This document shows, in pieces, positions 47,737 through 56,997 of a stretch of 64,000 bases of DNA. The translations under genes and the position numbers were made by a program. Positions within the stretch are counted from its first letter, which is position 1; the number at the start of each line of letters is the position of its first letter. Source of the DNA: Azonexus sp. R2A61 (GTDB lineage Bacteria > Pseudomonadota > Gammaproteobacteria > Burkholderiales > Rhodocyclaceae); the NCBI RefSeq assembly GCF_021401135.1, contig NZ_JACBFO010000001.1, positions 496,001 to 560,000 on the forward strand, written 5' to 3'. The notes beneath the pieces are model-generated. The model saw only the letters and a program-made list of their open reading frames with translations. It was not told the origin of the DNA and searched no databases.

Positions 47737-49749
47737 ATGTTCAAGAAAATTCTGATCGCCAACCGCGGTGAAATTGCCTGCCGCGTCATCAAGACTGCCC
47801 GCAAGATGGGCATCAAGACCGTCGCCGTCTACTCCGAGGCCGACAAGGACGCGCTGTTCGTCGACCTGGCCGACGAAGGCGTCTGCATCGGTCCGGCCGC
47901 GTCGAAAGAGTCCTACCTGGTCGCCGACAAGATCATCGCCGCCTGCAAGCAGACCGGCGCCGAAGCGGTCCATCCGGGCTACGGCTTCCTGTCCGAGAAC
48001 GCCGAGTTCTCGCGTCGTCTGGAAGAAGAAGGCATCAAGTTCATCGGGCCGAAGCATTACTCGATCGCCAAGATGGGCGATAAGATCGAGTCCAAGAAGC
48101 TGGCCATCGAAGCCAAGGTCAACACCATTCCCGGTCACAACGATGCCATCGACGGCCCCGACGCCGCCGTGGAAATCGCCCGGAAGATCGGCTACCCGGT
48201 GATGATCAAGGCCTCCGCCGGCGGCGGCGGCAAGGGTCTGCGCGTTGCCTACAACGACGCCGAAGCGCACGAAGGCTTTTCCTCCTGCGTCAACGAAGCC
48301 CGCAACTCCTTCGGCGACGACCGCGTCTTCATCGAGAAGTACGTGCTGGAACCGCGCCACATCGAAATCCAGGTGCTCGGCGACTCGCACGGCAACTACG
48401 TGTATCTGAACGAGCGTGACTGTTCGATCCAGCGTCGTCACCAGAAGGTCATCGAAGAGGCGCCGAGCCCCTTCGTCGATCCGGCAATGCGCAAGGCGAT
48501 GGGTGAGCAGGCCGTGGCCCTGGCCCGTGCGGTGAACTACGAATCGGCCGGCACGGTCGAGTTCGTCGTCTCCGGTGCGACCAAGGAGTTCTACTTCCTG
48601 GAAATGAACACCCGCCTGCAGGTCGAACACCCGGTTACCGAACTGATCACCGGTCTCGACCTGGTCGAGCAGATGATCCGCGTCGCCTACGGCGAGAAGC
48701 TGCCGCTGACCCAGGCTGACGTCAAGATCAACGGCTGGTCGATGGAATGCCGGATCAACGCCGAAGACCCGTTCCGCGGCTTCCTGCCGTCCACCGGCCG
48801 TCTGGTCAAGTTCCTGCCGCCGGCCGAGACCAGCGACGCCCAGGGCACGACCCGCGTCGACACCGGTGTTTACGACGGCGGCGAGATCTCGATGTTCTAC
48901 GACTCGATGATCGCCAAGCTGATCGTGCACGGTAAGGACCGCAATGCCGCCATCGCCCGCATGCGCGACGCGCTGAATGCCTTCGTGATCCGCGGCATTT
49001 CCTCGAACATCCCGTTCCAGGCCGCGCTGATGCAGCACCCGGTCTTCCATTCCGGCATCTTCGACACCGGCTTCATCCCCAAGCACTACCCGACCGGCTT
49101 CGACGCCTCGATGGTGCCGCACGACGATCCGGCCCTGCTGGTCTCGGTTGCCGCTTACGTCTATCGCGCCTTTACCGACCGTTCCGCTTCGATCACCGGC
49201 CAGCTGCAGGGCCACGAGCGCATCGTCGGCGACCAGTGGGTGGTGGTCCGTCTGAACGGTGAGCAGAAGGAAAACCATCCGGTGACCGCGCGTCCGGTCG
49301 AAGGCGGTTACGACATCGTATACAACGGCCAGTCCTACGAAATCCGTTCCGCCTGGAAGCTCGGCGAATCGCTGTTCAACGGCACGGTCAACGGCCAGCC
49401 CTTCACGCTGCAGGTCGAGCGTCACAAGACCAAGTACAGCCTGTTCCATTGGGGCACGCGCGCCGACTTCATGGTCATGAGCGCGCGCGCCGCCGAACTG
49501 CTGGCGCTGATGCCGGAAAAGCCGGCACCCGACCTGTCGAAGTTCCTGCTCTCCCCGATGCCGGGCCTGCTGCGCGACGTCGCCGTCAAGGTCGGCCAGG
49601 AGGTGAAGGCCGGCGAGAAGCTGGCGGTCATCGAAGCGATGAAGATGGAGAACATCCTCAAGGCCGAGCAGGACTGCAAGGTCAAGAAGATTTCGGCGGC
49701 TGTCGGCGAAAGCCTGTCGGTGGATCAGATCATCATCGAGTTCGAATGA
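47737..49749 (+). CDS. pccA: Propionyl-CoA carboxylase alpha subunit
   Basis: A 670-residue biotin carboxylase/biotin carrier protein. The N-terminal biotin carboxylase domain (about 1-445) contains the ATP-grasp loop KASAGGGGKGLRVA and the EMNTRLQVEHPVTE block; the BT linker domain follows, and the C-terminal carrier has biotinyl lysine K636 in EAMKMEN. It carboxylates biotin at the cost of ATP. 21 bp after pccB; last gene of the propionate operon. Confidence 0.94.
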   Translation: MFKKILIANRGEIACRVIKTARKMGIKTVAVYSEADKDALFVDLADEGVCIGPAASKESYLVADKIIAACKQTGAEAVHPGYGFLSENAEFSRRLEEEGIKFIGPKHYSIAKMGDKIESKKLAIEAKVNTIPGHNDAIDGPDAAVEIARKIGYPVMIKASAGGGGKGLRVAYNDAEAHEGFSSCVNEARNSFGDDRVFIEKYVLEPRHIEIQVLGDSHGNYVYLNERDCSIQRRHQKVIEEAPSPFVDPAMRKAMGEQAVALARAVNYESAGTVEFVVSGATKEFYFLEMNTRLQVEHPVTELITGLDLVEQMIRVAYGEKLPLTQADVKINGWSMECRINAEDPFRGFLPSTGRLVKFLPPAETSDAQGTTRVDTGVYDGGEISMFYDSMIAKLIVHGKDRNAAIARMRDALNAFVIRGISSNIPFQAALMQHPVFHSGIFDTGFIPKHYPTGFDASMVPHDDPALLVSVAAYVYRAFTDRSASITGQLQGHERIVGDQWVVVRLNGEQKENHPVTARPVEGGYDIVYNGQSYEIRSAWKLGESLFNGTVNGQPFTLQVERHKTKYSLFHWGTRADFMVMSARAAELLALMPEKPAPDLSKFLLSPMPGLLRDVAVKVGQEVKAGEKLAVIEAMKMENILKAEQDCKVKKISAAVGESLSVDQIIIEFE

Positions 49750-49779
49750 TTTTCCGATTTTTTCACGGTTGACCGCAGG
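49750..49779 (+). repeat. Dispersed palindromic repeat, degenerate copy 5
   Basis: Directly after the pccA stop: arm TTTTCCGATTTTTTCA then CGGTTGACCGCAGG, one central mismatch in the palindrome. It is followed at once by the terminator at 49779. Confidence 0.5.
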
Positions 49780-49804
49780 GCCCGTCTCCGGACGGGCCTT
49801 TTTT
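49779..49804 (+). terminator. Rho-independent terminator of the propionate operon
   Basis: Stem GGCCCGTC/GACGGGCC with loop TCCG, followed by TTTTTT. Confidence 0.88.
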
Positions 49805-51314
49805 ATTGGGCGCTCACGGTGTGGCGGACGAAATCGACGCCGCGCTCGATAATCTCGCCGAGCAGCCAGCGTTCGCGGGACAGACCTTCGACGAGCAGCG
49901 AAACGCCCGGTCGCAAGCCGAGCGCGGCGGGCAGGATCGCCGAATTGCCGCTGGCTTCGAGAAAGAAGGCATGGCGTTGCCGACCGTTCAGCACCCCGGC
50001 CTGGATTGGCGCGGGCAGCCAGCGCAGTTCGGCGCTCAGCATGTCGTCGCCGGCGCATTGCAGGCCGTCGAGAATGCCCAGCCGGACAACGCCCTGCCGG
50101 TGACAGGCGATCAGGCACGGCGATTGGCGCCGCGGGAGCGCCTTGTCCGGCGAGCGCAACGCGATCCCGTCGAGCGATTGCCAGTCTTCGACGGGCACGT
50201 CGACGCGTCGTACGGCCGTATGCAGATTGGCGAGCCGGTCGAAACCGAAGGTGGCGATCCGCTGGTGTGCCAGGCTTGCGCTGTTGACGTCCAGATCGGC
50301 CGGCGGACGCAGCGGATGGCCGGTCAGCAGTTCGTAAGCGAGCACTTCGCCAAAGGCCAGGCTGAGTTTGCCGTCTTCCGGTGGCGTCCGGGCTTCCTGA
50401 CCGGACAGGCGTCTTTCGAGTAATTGCAGCAGCCGCAGACAGGCGGCAGTGGACAGTTCCGGGCCAAGTTTCAGCGATTGCGGCGATTCTCCCTGCTGCA
50501 GCGCTTCGATCCGGGCCTGCAGCTTGCGCAGGACCCTGGAAAAGCTCAGCAACCGGGGAATATCGCTCGGCAGGTTGATGGCGAACTGCCGACCGAGGTC
50601 AATGCAGCCGGCCTGCGCTTCGCCGTCCGTCTGGATGATTTCGGCGAGATCCCGCCAGCGGCTGTAGGCCCGGTTGGCAACGCTCAACTGGGCGGCACTC
50701 AAGGCGTATGGATCGCTCAGCCGGAGCAGGAAAGTCCAGGTCAGTTGTCCGTTGATGGTCGATGCTTCGATGTGCGGAAAGTCCGGGTCGCTGACGACCT
50801 CCCGCAGGATGCCGGCCTGGCGGGCATGGGCAAGCACGGCAAATGGCAGGCGGTCCAGCCAGGGCGGCAGTTCGGCGGCGGCCTGAAAATGAACGTGCTG
50901 AGCCAGGCGGATCGCCGCAGCGGCATGATGCAGCGCCGGCAGGGCCTTGCCCGGTGGCAGGGCGCGTGCCAGCCGGATGCAGGCGATTGCCAGCGAGCGC
51001 CAGCAGCGTTGCGCGAGTTCGAAACAGCGTCGGTCCTCCCTGGCGAGGGGCAGGGCCTTGCGCAGGTAGCGGGCGTTCAGGGCCCGCTGCGGGTGGATGG
51101 ACAGCGAGCGCAGCCGACAGAGCAGCGCGAATTTTTCGCTGCCCGGCAAATCGGCGGCATCGAGCGCTTCGATCTGGCGCAAAACCGCCAGCAGGGTTTC
51201 GAACGGGTCGGCCTGCGGCAATCGGGCAATCCAGGCGCTGGCGCCGGTTTGCTCGGTGAAGGCCGGGGAGTACGCGCTGCGCGCTTCCGGAAGTGCCAGC
51301 CAGTGCATGTTCAT
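49803..51314 (-). CDS. Uncharacterised 503-residue protein
   Basis: Not recognised. The protein is soluble, leucine/alanine-rich and mostly helical, with no signal or membrane helix. An N-terminal helical region (about 1-330) precedes a C-terminal part richer in beta strands (about 380-503; RWLPAPIQAGVLNGRQRHAFFLEASG and LLVEGLSRERWLLGEIIERGVDFVRHTV) that could be PilZ-like or an OB-like fold, a guess from pattern only. Divergent from the 81-residue gene with 23 bp between starts; convergent with the pcc operon. Confidence 0.6.
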   Translation of the reverse strand: MNMHWLALPEARSAYSPAFTEQTGASAWIARLPQADPFETLLAVLRQIEALDAADLPGSEKFALLCRLRSLSIHPQRALNARYLRKALPLAREDRRCFELAQRCWRSLAIACIRLARALPPGKALPALHHAAAAIRLAQHVHFQAAAELPPWLDRLPFAVLAHARQAGILREVVSDPDFPHIEASTINGQLTWTFLLRLSDPYALSAAQLSVANRAYSRWRDLAEIIQTDGEAQAGCIDLGRQFAINLPSDIPRLLSFSRVLRKLQARIEALQQGESPQSLKLGPELSTAACLRLLQLLERRLSGQEARTPPEDGKLSLAFGEVLAYELLTGHPLRPPADLDVNSASLAHQRIATFGFDRLANLHTAVRRVDVPVEDWQSLDGIALRSPDKALPRRQSPCLIACHRQGVVRLGILDGLQCAGDDMLSAELRWLPAPIQAGVLNGRQRHAFFLEASGNSAILPAALGLRPGVSLLVEGLSRERWLLGEIIERGVDFVRHTVSAQ

Positions 51315-51337
51315 GGTGTTGGGCGTATGCTTTGCCC

Positions 51338-51583
51338 ATGAGCGGATTCGAACATTACGAAAAGGAAGTCGCCGATCTCGATCACGAGATTCGACGCTAT
51401 GCCGCGATCTGCGGCGTCAATCTCGACAGCCGGGCGGAGGTAGAAGCCTGCATGGCCGACCACCGAGCCGAGTCCGCCAGGGAATCCCTGCGAGGCCTGC
51501 TGGTGCTGCGCCTGAAGCTGGAGACCGAAATGCTTGAACTCGGCATGCGGCCGCCCAGTCTGGGGCAGATCGGCGGTGAATGA
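51338..51583 (+). CDS. Uncharacterised 81-residue protein
   Basis: Not recognised. It is acidic and helical, beginning MSGFEHYEKEVADLDHEIRRYAAICGVNLDSRAEVEACMADH with likely coiled-coil helices and two cysteines. It starts 23 bp from the start of the leftward 503-residue gene, so the two share a control region. The 119-bp gap after it contains a long-arm inverted repeat (ATGCCCCG at 51641 and CGGGGCAT at 51688). Confidence 0.55.
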   Translation: MSGFEHYEKEVADLDHEIRRYAAICGVNLDSRAEVEACMADHRAESARESLRGLLVLRLKLETEMLELGMRPPSLGQIGGE

Positions 51584-51702
51584 CCGGTCGCCGGTGGTTT
51601 TTCGGCGACTGGCATGGTTGACCGTGGAAATCGTCACGTGATGCCCCGCTGCTGCTGACACCTGCAGCATACCGCCGAATCCGGCGCCGGGGCATGCGCC
51701 GC

Positions 51703-52542
51703 TTACTTTTTCTTCTTCAGCTGTTCGATGCCCTTGCGCAGCATCTGATCCAGTTCGCTGTCCGGTTCGACCTGCGGCAGCAGGGCCTCCCAGCGGGCGA
51801 TGGCCGTTTTGCTGTCGCCGGCTTCCATGGCCACGGCACCGCCGAGGAACAGGCTGTGGGCATGCGTGGGATCAAGCTTGAGCGCCTTTTCCACCAAGGC
51901 CGCGGGCTTGCCGGCAAAACCCTTGCCGCCGCCCATGGCCAGGGTTTCGGCGTAGCTGGCGAGCAGTTCGGGGTCTTGTTCGATCAGCGGTTCGGCCTTG
52001 CCATAGGCGGCGATGGCTTCGTCGTAACGACCCAGCATCTTGTAGGAGCGGCCGAGCATGATCCAGCCCTGCATGTCGTCCGGGTTGGTCTTCATGCGTT
52101 CGGCCAGACGGCTCACCATGTTCTCGATGTCCTGGGCGGTCATCTGCTTTTGCGGTGCCGTGGCTGCCGGATCGAGTGCCTTCGGGTTGCCGAGCAGGAG
52201 GTAGCCGGCGAGTGCGGCGAGCGGCAGGAAAAGCAGTACGCCAAGCGCGGTTTTGCGGCTGGTGCCGGGCACGGCGGCGGGGGCGGTCTCCCCGTGATCC
52301 ACTTCATCGATCAGGCGGCGCTGCAGTTCGCCGCGGGCGATCTCGAAATCCGCGGCGGCCAGTGTGCCGGCGGCCTGATCGCGTTCTAGTTCGGCCAGCT
52401 GGTCGCGAAAGATGGCGAGGTTGGCCGCCTTGCGGTCGGCGCTGGTGATCCGGCTGCGGGCACCGAACCACAGGGGCGGCAGGATGATGACCGCGACGGT
52501 GACGATGAGCAGGATGGCAAAGAGGGCAAACTGGAGATTCAT
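51703..52542 (-). CDS. ccmI: Cytochrome c maturation protein CcmI
   Basis: A 279-residue inner-membrane protein from the ATG at 52542, with helices at about 1-25 and 95-115 and a periplasmic TPR region (WIMLGRSYKMLGRYDEAIAAYGKAEPL) that delivers apocytochrome to the haem lyase. Four-base overlap with ccmH. Last gene of the ccm operon. Confidence 0.9.
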   Translation of the reverse strand: MNLQFALFAILLIVTVAVIILPPLWFGARSRITSADRKAANLAIFRDQLAELERDQAAGTLAAADFEIARGELQRRLIDEVDHGETAPAAVPGTSRKTALGVLLFLPLAALAGYLLLGNPKALDPAATAPQKQMTAQDIENMVSRLAERMKTNPDDMQGWIMLGRSYKMLGRYDEAIAAYGKAEPLIEQDPELLASYAETLAMGGGKGFAGKPAALVEKALKLDPTHAHSLFLGGAVAMEAGDSKTAIARWEALLPQVEPDSELDQMLRKGIEQLKKKK

Positions 52543-53015
52543 TTCGGATCGGTTTCCTTGAGCAGTTCCGTGGCCCGGCGAGATTCCTCGGTGCTCAGCG
52601 GACGTTCGGCGGCGACAATGGCGTCGTTGCGCCGGCGCAGATAGCGGACCAGTGCGATCAACCCGATCACGAACAGGACCAGCGGTCCGCCCCACAGGAG
52701 CAGCGTGTTGGCCTGGACCGGCGGCCGGTAGAGCACGAAATCGCCGTAGCGGGCGACCAGGAACTCGACGATCTGCGCATCCGATCTGCCCTCGTGGATC
52801 ATGCCGCGGATTTCGCGACGCAGATCGACGGCCAGTTCGGCATTCGAGTCGGCCAGTGTTTCGTTCTGGCAGACCAGGCAGCGCAGTTCCTTGGATAATG
52901 CCTGCAGGCGTTTTTCAGCCACCGGATCGGCGGCGACGGCGGCTTCGCCGGCCGACGAGGCGAAAGCTGCGGTCGACGCGACGAACAGCGCAAAAAGCAG
53001 GATAAAACGCTTCAT
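52539..53015 (-). CDS. ccmH: Cytochrome c maturation protein CcmH
   Basis: A 158-residue periplasmic thiol protein anchored by a C-terminal helix (about 105-125) after a signal peptide. The redox pair is LRCLVCQN (C46, C49), used to reduce apocytochrome c. Four-base overlaps link it to ccmG and ccmI. Confidence 0.93.
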   Translation of the reverse strand: MKRFILLFALFVASTAAFASSAGEAAVAADPVAEKRLQALSKELRCLVCQNETLADSNAELAVDLRREIRGMIHEGRSDAQIVEFLVARYGDFVLYRPPVQANTLLLWGGPLVLFVIGLIALVRYLRRRNDAIVAAERPLSTEESRRATELLKETDPK

Positions 53016-53596
53016 TTCGACAACTCCCCGACCAGCGGCAGGATCTTGCCGGACAGCACGTCCGGCGAAATCGGGCCGGTGTGCTTCAGGCGGATCACGC
53101 CGGTCTTGTCGATCACGTAGGTCTCCGGCACGCCGTAAACGCCGTAGTCGATGCCGACCCGGCCATCGATGTCCATTGCGGTCAGCGTGTAGGGGTTGCC
53201 GTGGTCGTTCAGCCAGGCTTCGGCGCGCCGGCTGGCGAGCGGAACCTCCTGTTCGGCCGGGATGCGCCGCATGTCGATTTCGCCGTCACCGCGGACTTCC
53301 TTGTAGTTCAGGCCGATCACCGGCACGATCTGCTGCCTGGCCAGTTCGACCAGTACCGGGTGTTCCTGGCGACAGGAAACGCACCACGACGCCCAGACGT
53401 TGAGCAGCCAGACCTTGCCCTTCATGTCGGCCGGACTCAGTGTCTGCCCGGGTTGGCCGAGCACGGCCAGCTTGAAGTCGGGGGCGGGCTTGCCGACCAG
53501 CGGCGACGGCACCTCGCGCGGATTCAGGTTGAGCCCGACGGCGAGCAGCACGACGAGCGCCGCGAAGGCGCCCAGGATCCAGTAGTAGCGATTCAT
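53012..53596 (-). CDS. ccmG: Thiol:disulfide interchange protein CcmG/DsbE
   Basis: A 194-residue membrane-tethered thioredoxin-fold protein. The active site is WCVSC (C72, C75), and the later VPETYVIDKTG segment has the cis-proline. It keeps CcmH and apocytochrome reduced. The ATG at 53596 overlaps ccmF by four bases. Confidence 0.93.
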   Translation of the reverse strand: MNRYYWILGAFAALVVLLAVGLNLNPREVPSPLVGKPAPDFKLAVLGQPGQTLSPADMKGKVWLLNVWASWCVSCRQEHPVLVELARQQIVPVIGLNYKEVRGDGEIDMRRIPAEQEVPLASRRAEAWLNDHGNPYTLTAMDIDGRVGIDYGVYGVPETYVIDKTGVIRLKHTGPISPDVLSGKILPLVGELSK

Positions 53597-55578
53597 GACT
53601 TGGCCTCGACGGCGGTCTGCGGCTTGCCGGCGCGGCCGCTGCGGTAACGTCGATCGGACATCGCCAGCAGGCCGCCGAGCGCCATCACGACGCAGCCGCC
53701 CCAGATCCAGTCGACGAAGGGTTTGTAATAGACGCGGACGGCCCATTCGGCTTCCGGCTTGTCCGGATCGATGGGTTCGCCGAGCGACACATAAACGTCA
53801 CGCAGGAAGCCGGTGTCGATCGCCGCTTCGGTCATCGGCATCGACGACGAGAAATAGTTGCGCTTTTCCGGGTCGAGCTTGCGCACCAGCCGGTCGCCGA
53901 CGAACAGATCGAAATCGCCCTGCGCCGCCTGATAGTTCGGGCCCTGCACGGCGCGGACGCCGTTGAACAGGAAACGGTAACCGGCCACCTCGACCGTTTC
54001 GCCGGGCGCCATCTTGACGTCCTTTTCCTCTTCGAAACTGGAGACCATGGTGACCCCGACGACGAAGATCGCAACACCGATGTGGGCGACGTGCATGCCG
54101 AGAAAGCTGCCGGGCTGCGCAAACAGCGAGGCGGGCAGGCTGCGTCCCTGGCGGGTGGCGCTGGCGCGCTGGAACAGGTGGATCAACCCGCTGAGTACGA
54201 TCCACGCGGCGAGCAGCAGGCCGAGTGCGGTCAACGCCTTCCACTGGCCATAAACCAGCGGCAGTGCGATGCCGACCAGTGCGGCGGCGGCAAAGGCCCA
54301 CCGCAGCAGGCGCAGGGCTTCGGAGAAACTGGCCTGTTTCCAGCGGGCGAACGGGCCGAGGCCGACCAGGAACAGGATGGGGACGACCAGCGGCACGAAG
54401 ACGGCGTCGAAGTACGGCGGACCGACCGAAATCTTGCCGGCGCCCAGCGCGTCGATGAGCAGCGGGTAGAGGGTGCCGAGCAGTACGGTGGCGCAGGCCA
54501 CGACCAGCAGTACGTTGTTGGTGAGCAGCAGCGATTCGCGAGAGATCAGTCCGAAGCGGCCGCCGAGGCCGACACTGGGCGCCCGCCAGGCAAACAGTGC
54601 CAGCGAGGCGCCGATCACCACGACCAGGAAAGCCAGGATGAAGATGCCGCGGGTCGGGTCGGTGGCGAAGGCATGCACCGAGGTCAGCACGCCGGAGCGG
54701 ACCAGGAAGGTGCCGAGCAGCGACAGCGAAAACGCCGAGATCGCCAGCAACACCGTCCAGTTCTTGAAGCTGCCGCGCTTTTCGGTCACCGCCAGCGAGT
54801 GGATCAGCGCCGTGCCGACCAGCCAGGGCATGAACGAGGCGTTCTCGACCGGGTCCCAGAACCACCAGCCGCCCCAGCCCAGTTCGTAGTAGGCCCACCA
54901 GGAGCCCATCGCGATGCCCAGCGTCAGGAAGATCCAGGCGATCGTCGTCCAGGGCCGCGACCAGCGGGCCCAGGCGGCGTCGAGCTTGCCCGAGAGCAGT
55001 GCGGCGACGGCAAAAGCATAGGCCACCGAAAAACCGACGTAGCCCATGTACAGCAGCGGCGGGTGAATGATCAGGCCGGGATCCTGCAGCAGCGGATTGA
55101 GGTCGCGTCCCTCGGCTGCGCCCGGCAGCAGGCGCTCGAACGGATTGGAGGTAAACAGGATGAACAGCAGGAAGCCGAACGAGACCAGGCCGAGCGTGCC
55201 GAGAACGCGGGCCACCATGGCGTCGGGCAGGCGGCGCGAGAACAGCCGGACGGCAAAAGCCCACCAGCTGAGCATCAGCATCCACAGCAACAGGGAGCCT
55301 TCGTGGCCGCCCCAGACAGCGGACATCCGGTACTCCAGCGGCAGCAGGCTGTTCGAATGCTGAGCCACATAAACCACGGAAAAATCGTTGGCGACGAAAG
55401 CCCAGGTCAGGCAGGCGAACGACACGGTGACCAGCAGCGCAAGCGCCGATGCGGCCGGACGGGCGAAGGCAATCCACGCCGGGGCATCGCGATGGGCGCC
55501 GATCAACGGCAGGACGCCGAGCAGCAGCGCAACGACGGCGGAGAGGATCAGCGAGAAATGGCCAAGTTCGGGAATCAT
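53593..55578 (-). CDS. ccmF: Haem lyase subunit CcmF
   Basis: A 661-residue inner-membrane protein with about 15 helices and the periplasmic WWD domain (WGGWWFWDPVENASFMPWL near 230-250) that presents haem to the apocytochrome. Histidine-bearing loops follow typical CcmF spacing. Length is normal. Confidence 0.94.
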   Translation of the reverse strand: MIPELGHFSLILSAVVALLLGVLPLIGAHRDAPAWIAFARPAASALALLVTVSFACLTWAFVANDFSVVYVAQHSNSLLPLEYRMSAVWGGHEGSLLLWMLMLSWWAFAVRLFSRRLPDAMVARVLGTLGLVSFGFLLFILFTSNPFERLLPGAAEGRDLNPLLQDPGLIIHPPLLYMGYVGFSVAYAFAVAALLSGKLDAAWARWSRPWTTIAWIFLTLGIAMGSWWAYYELGWGGWWFWDPVENASFMPWLVGTALIHSLAVTEKRGSFKNWTVLLAISAFSLSLLGTFLVRSGVLTSVHAFATDPTRGIFILAFLVVVIGASLALFAWRAPSVGLGGRFGLISRESLLLTNNVLLVVACATVLLGTLYPLLIDALGAGKISVGPPYFDAVFVPLVVPILFLVGLGPFARWKQASFSEALRLLRWAFAAAALVGIALPLVYGQWKALTALGLLLAAWIVLSGLIHLFQRASATRQGRSLPASLFAQPGSFLGMHVAHIGVAIFVVGVTMVSSFEEEKDVKMAPGETVEVAGYRFLFNGVRAVQGPNYQAAQGDFDLFVGDRLVRKLDPEKRNYFSSSMPMTEAAIDTGFLRDVYVSLGEPIDPDKPEAEWAVRVYYKPFVDWIWGGCVVMALGGLLAMSDRRYRSGRAGKPQTAVEAKS

Positions 55579-55580
55579 GC

Positions 55581-56069
55581 TCAGTAGGTCTTCTTCGGTT
55601 GGGCGGTGGCGGCGGCTTCCTGCTCGGCCTGTTTCTGGACACCGCGGGCATGGGCGTCGTTCAGGGCCTTGGCGGCTTCCGGCGGCATGTAGTTTTCGTC
55701 GTGCTTGGCCAGGACTTCCTGGGCCTTGAAGGTGCCGTCCGGCTGCAGTCGGCCCTGGGCGACGGCGCCCTTGCCCTCCTTGAACAGGTCGGGAAGGATG
55801 CCGACGTAATCGACCGGGATGTCGTGTTCGGTGTCGGTGACGATGAAACGGATGGTCACGCCGTCGGCCTGGCGCTGGATGCTGCCTTCCTTGACCAGTC
55901 CGCCGATGCGGAACAACTGGTCCTTCGGATAATGGCCGGCAGCGACTTCGGTCGGCGACTTGAACAATGCAATGTTGCTGTTCAGCGCGTTGAGCACCAG
56001 TCCGACGATGATGCCGAACACGGCGATGGCCCCGGCGATCAGGGCAAGTTTCTTGTGGCGGGATTTCAT
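55581..56069 (-). CDS. ccmE: Haem chaperone CcmE
   Basis: A 162-residue single-pass OB-fold protein. H123 in [12 protein letters not shown] is the covalent haem-binding histidine with the following tyrosine. It shuttles haem from CcmABCD to CcmF. A lysine/alanine-rich tail follows. Confidence 0.94.
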   Translation of the reverse strand: MKSRHKKLALIAGAIAVFGIIVGLVLNALNSNIALFKSPTEVAAGHYPKDQLFRIGGLVKEGSIQRQADGVTIRFIVTDTEHDIPVDYVGILPDLFKEGKGAVAQGRLQPDGTFKAQEVLAKHDENYMPPEAAKALNDAHARGVQKQAEQEAAATAQPKKTY

Positions 56070-56254
56070 GCGTCGGTTGTCCTGGATTCAGCGCGAAGCT
56101 GGCGTTTCAATCGGGCGATGGTGGCCTTGCGGCGTCTGGCGACAAGCAGCGGTTCGCTCGCCATGATCAGTGCCGTGACACCGAAGGAGCCCCAGACATA
56201 GAGGCCGTAACCGCCCATGGCGAGAAAGTCGGAAAAGCTGTTCCAGTAGATCAT
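56066..56254 (-). CDS. ccmD: Haem exporter accessory protein CcmD
   Basis: A 62-residue protein from the ATG at 56254, with one helix ([22 protein letters not shown]) and a basic tail ([15 protein letters not shown]) typical of CcmD. It helps release holo-CcmE from the CcmABC complex. Overlaps both neighbours by four bases. Confidence 0.88.
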   Translation of the reverse strand: MIYWNSFSDFLAMGGYGLYVWGSFGVTALIMASEPLLVARRRKATIARLKRQLRAESRTTDA

Positions 56255-56997
56255 GGGCGGTCTCCGGCGAGTTCGGCCTTGACCCAGTCGGCGTTGCGTT
56301 CCCGCTCGAGGATCAGCGTCCGGACGCGGGCGAAAGCGACGGCGATCGAGTACATCCAGAACGACAGCGCGACCAGCAGCATGGCCCACAGCATGACCTC
56401 GGCCATCGACGACTTGGCCAGATTGACGCTCGAGCCCTGGTGCAGGGTGTTCCACCATTTGACCGAAAAGTAGATGATCGGCACGTTAACCACGCCCACC
56501 AGCAGCAGCAGGCCGCCAGCCTTGTCGCCGCGGCGCGGATCGTCGATGGCGGCGACCAGGGCCATGTAGCCGATGTACAGGAAGAGCAGGATCAGTTCGG
56601 AGGTCAGCCGGGCATCCCAGACCCACCAGGTACCCCACATCGGCTTGCCCCACAGCGCGCCGGTCCACAGCGACAGGAAGGCCATCAGCGCGCCGGTCGG
56701 TGCCAGCGCCCGCGCCATCATGCCCGACAGCCGGGTGTTGAAGGCCAGGCCGATGGCCGCCCAGAAAGCCATCACCAGATAGATGAACATCGACATCCAG
56801 GAGGCCGGGACATGGATGAAGATGATCCGGTAACCCTCGCCCTGCTGGAAGTCGGTCGGCGCGACCAGCATGCCGATGTACAGCCCGATCAGGCCGAAAA
56901 TCGCAGCCAGTGCGGCAAACCAGGGAATCAGGCGGCCGGCCAGCGGATAGAAGGTGGCCGGCGAGGCGTAGTGGTAGAGGTTGAAGCGGTCTGTCAT
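56251..56997 (-). CDS. ccmC: Haem delivery protein CcmC
   Basis: A 248-residue membrane protein with six helices and the CcmC version of the WWD domain (WGKPMWGTWWVWDARLTSELI near 115-135). It attaches haem to CcmE. Overlaps ccmB by four bases. Confidence 0.94.
   Translation of the reverse strand: MTDRFNLYHYASPATFYPLAGRLIPWFAALAAIFGLIGLYIGMLVAPTDFQQGEGYRIIFIHVPASWMSMFIYLVMAFWAAIGLAFNTRLSGMMARALAPTGALMAFLSLWTGALWGKPMWGTWWVWDARLTSELILLFLYIGYMALVAAIDDPRRGDKAGGLLLLVGVVNVPIIYFSVKWWNTLHQGSSVNLAKSSMAEVMLWAMLLVALSFWMYSIAVAFARVRTLILERERNADWVKAELAGDRP

Noticed and set aside
47719-50118. 799-codon frame antisense to pccA
   Set aside because: Shadow of the pccA frame; the sense frame has full biotin carboxylase and carrier motifs.
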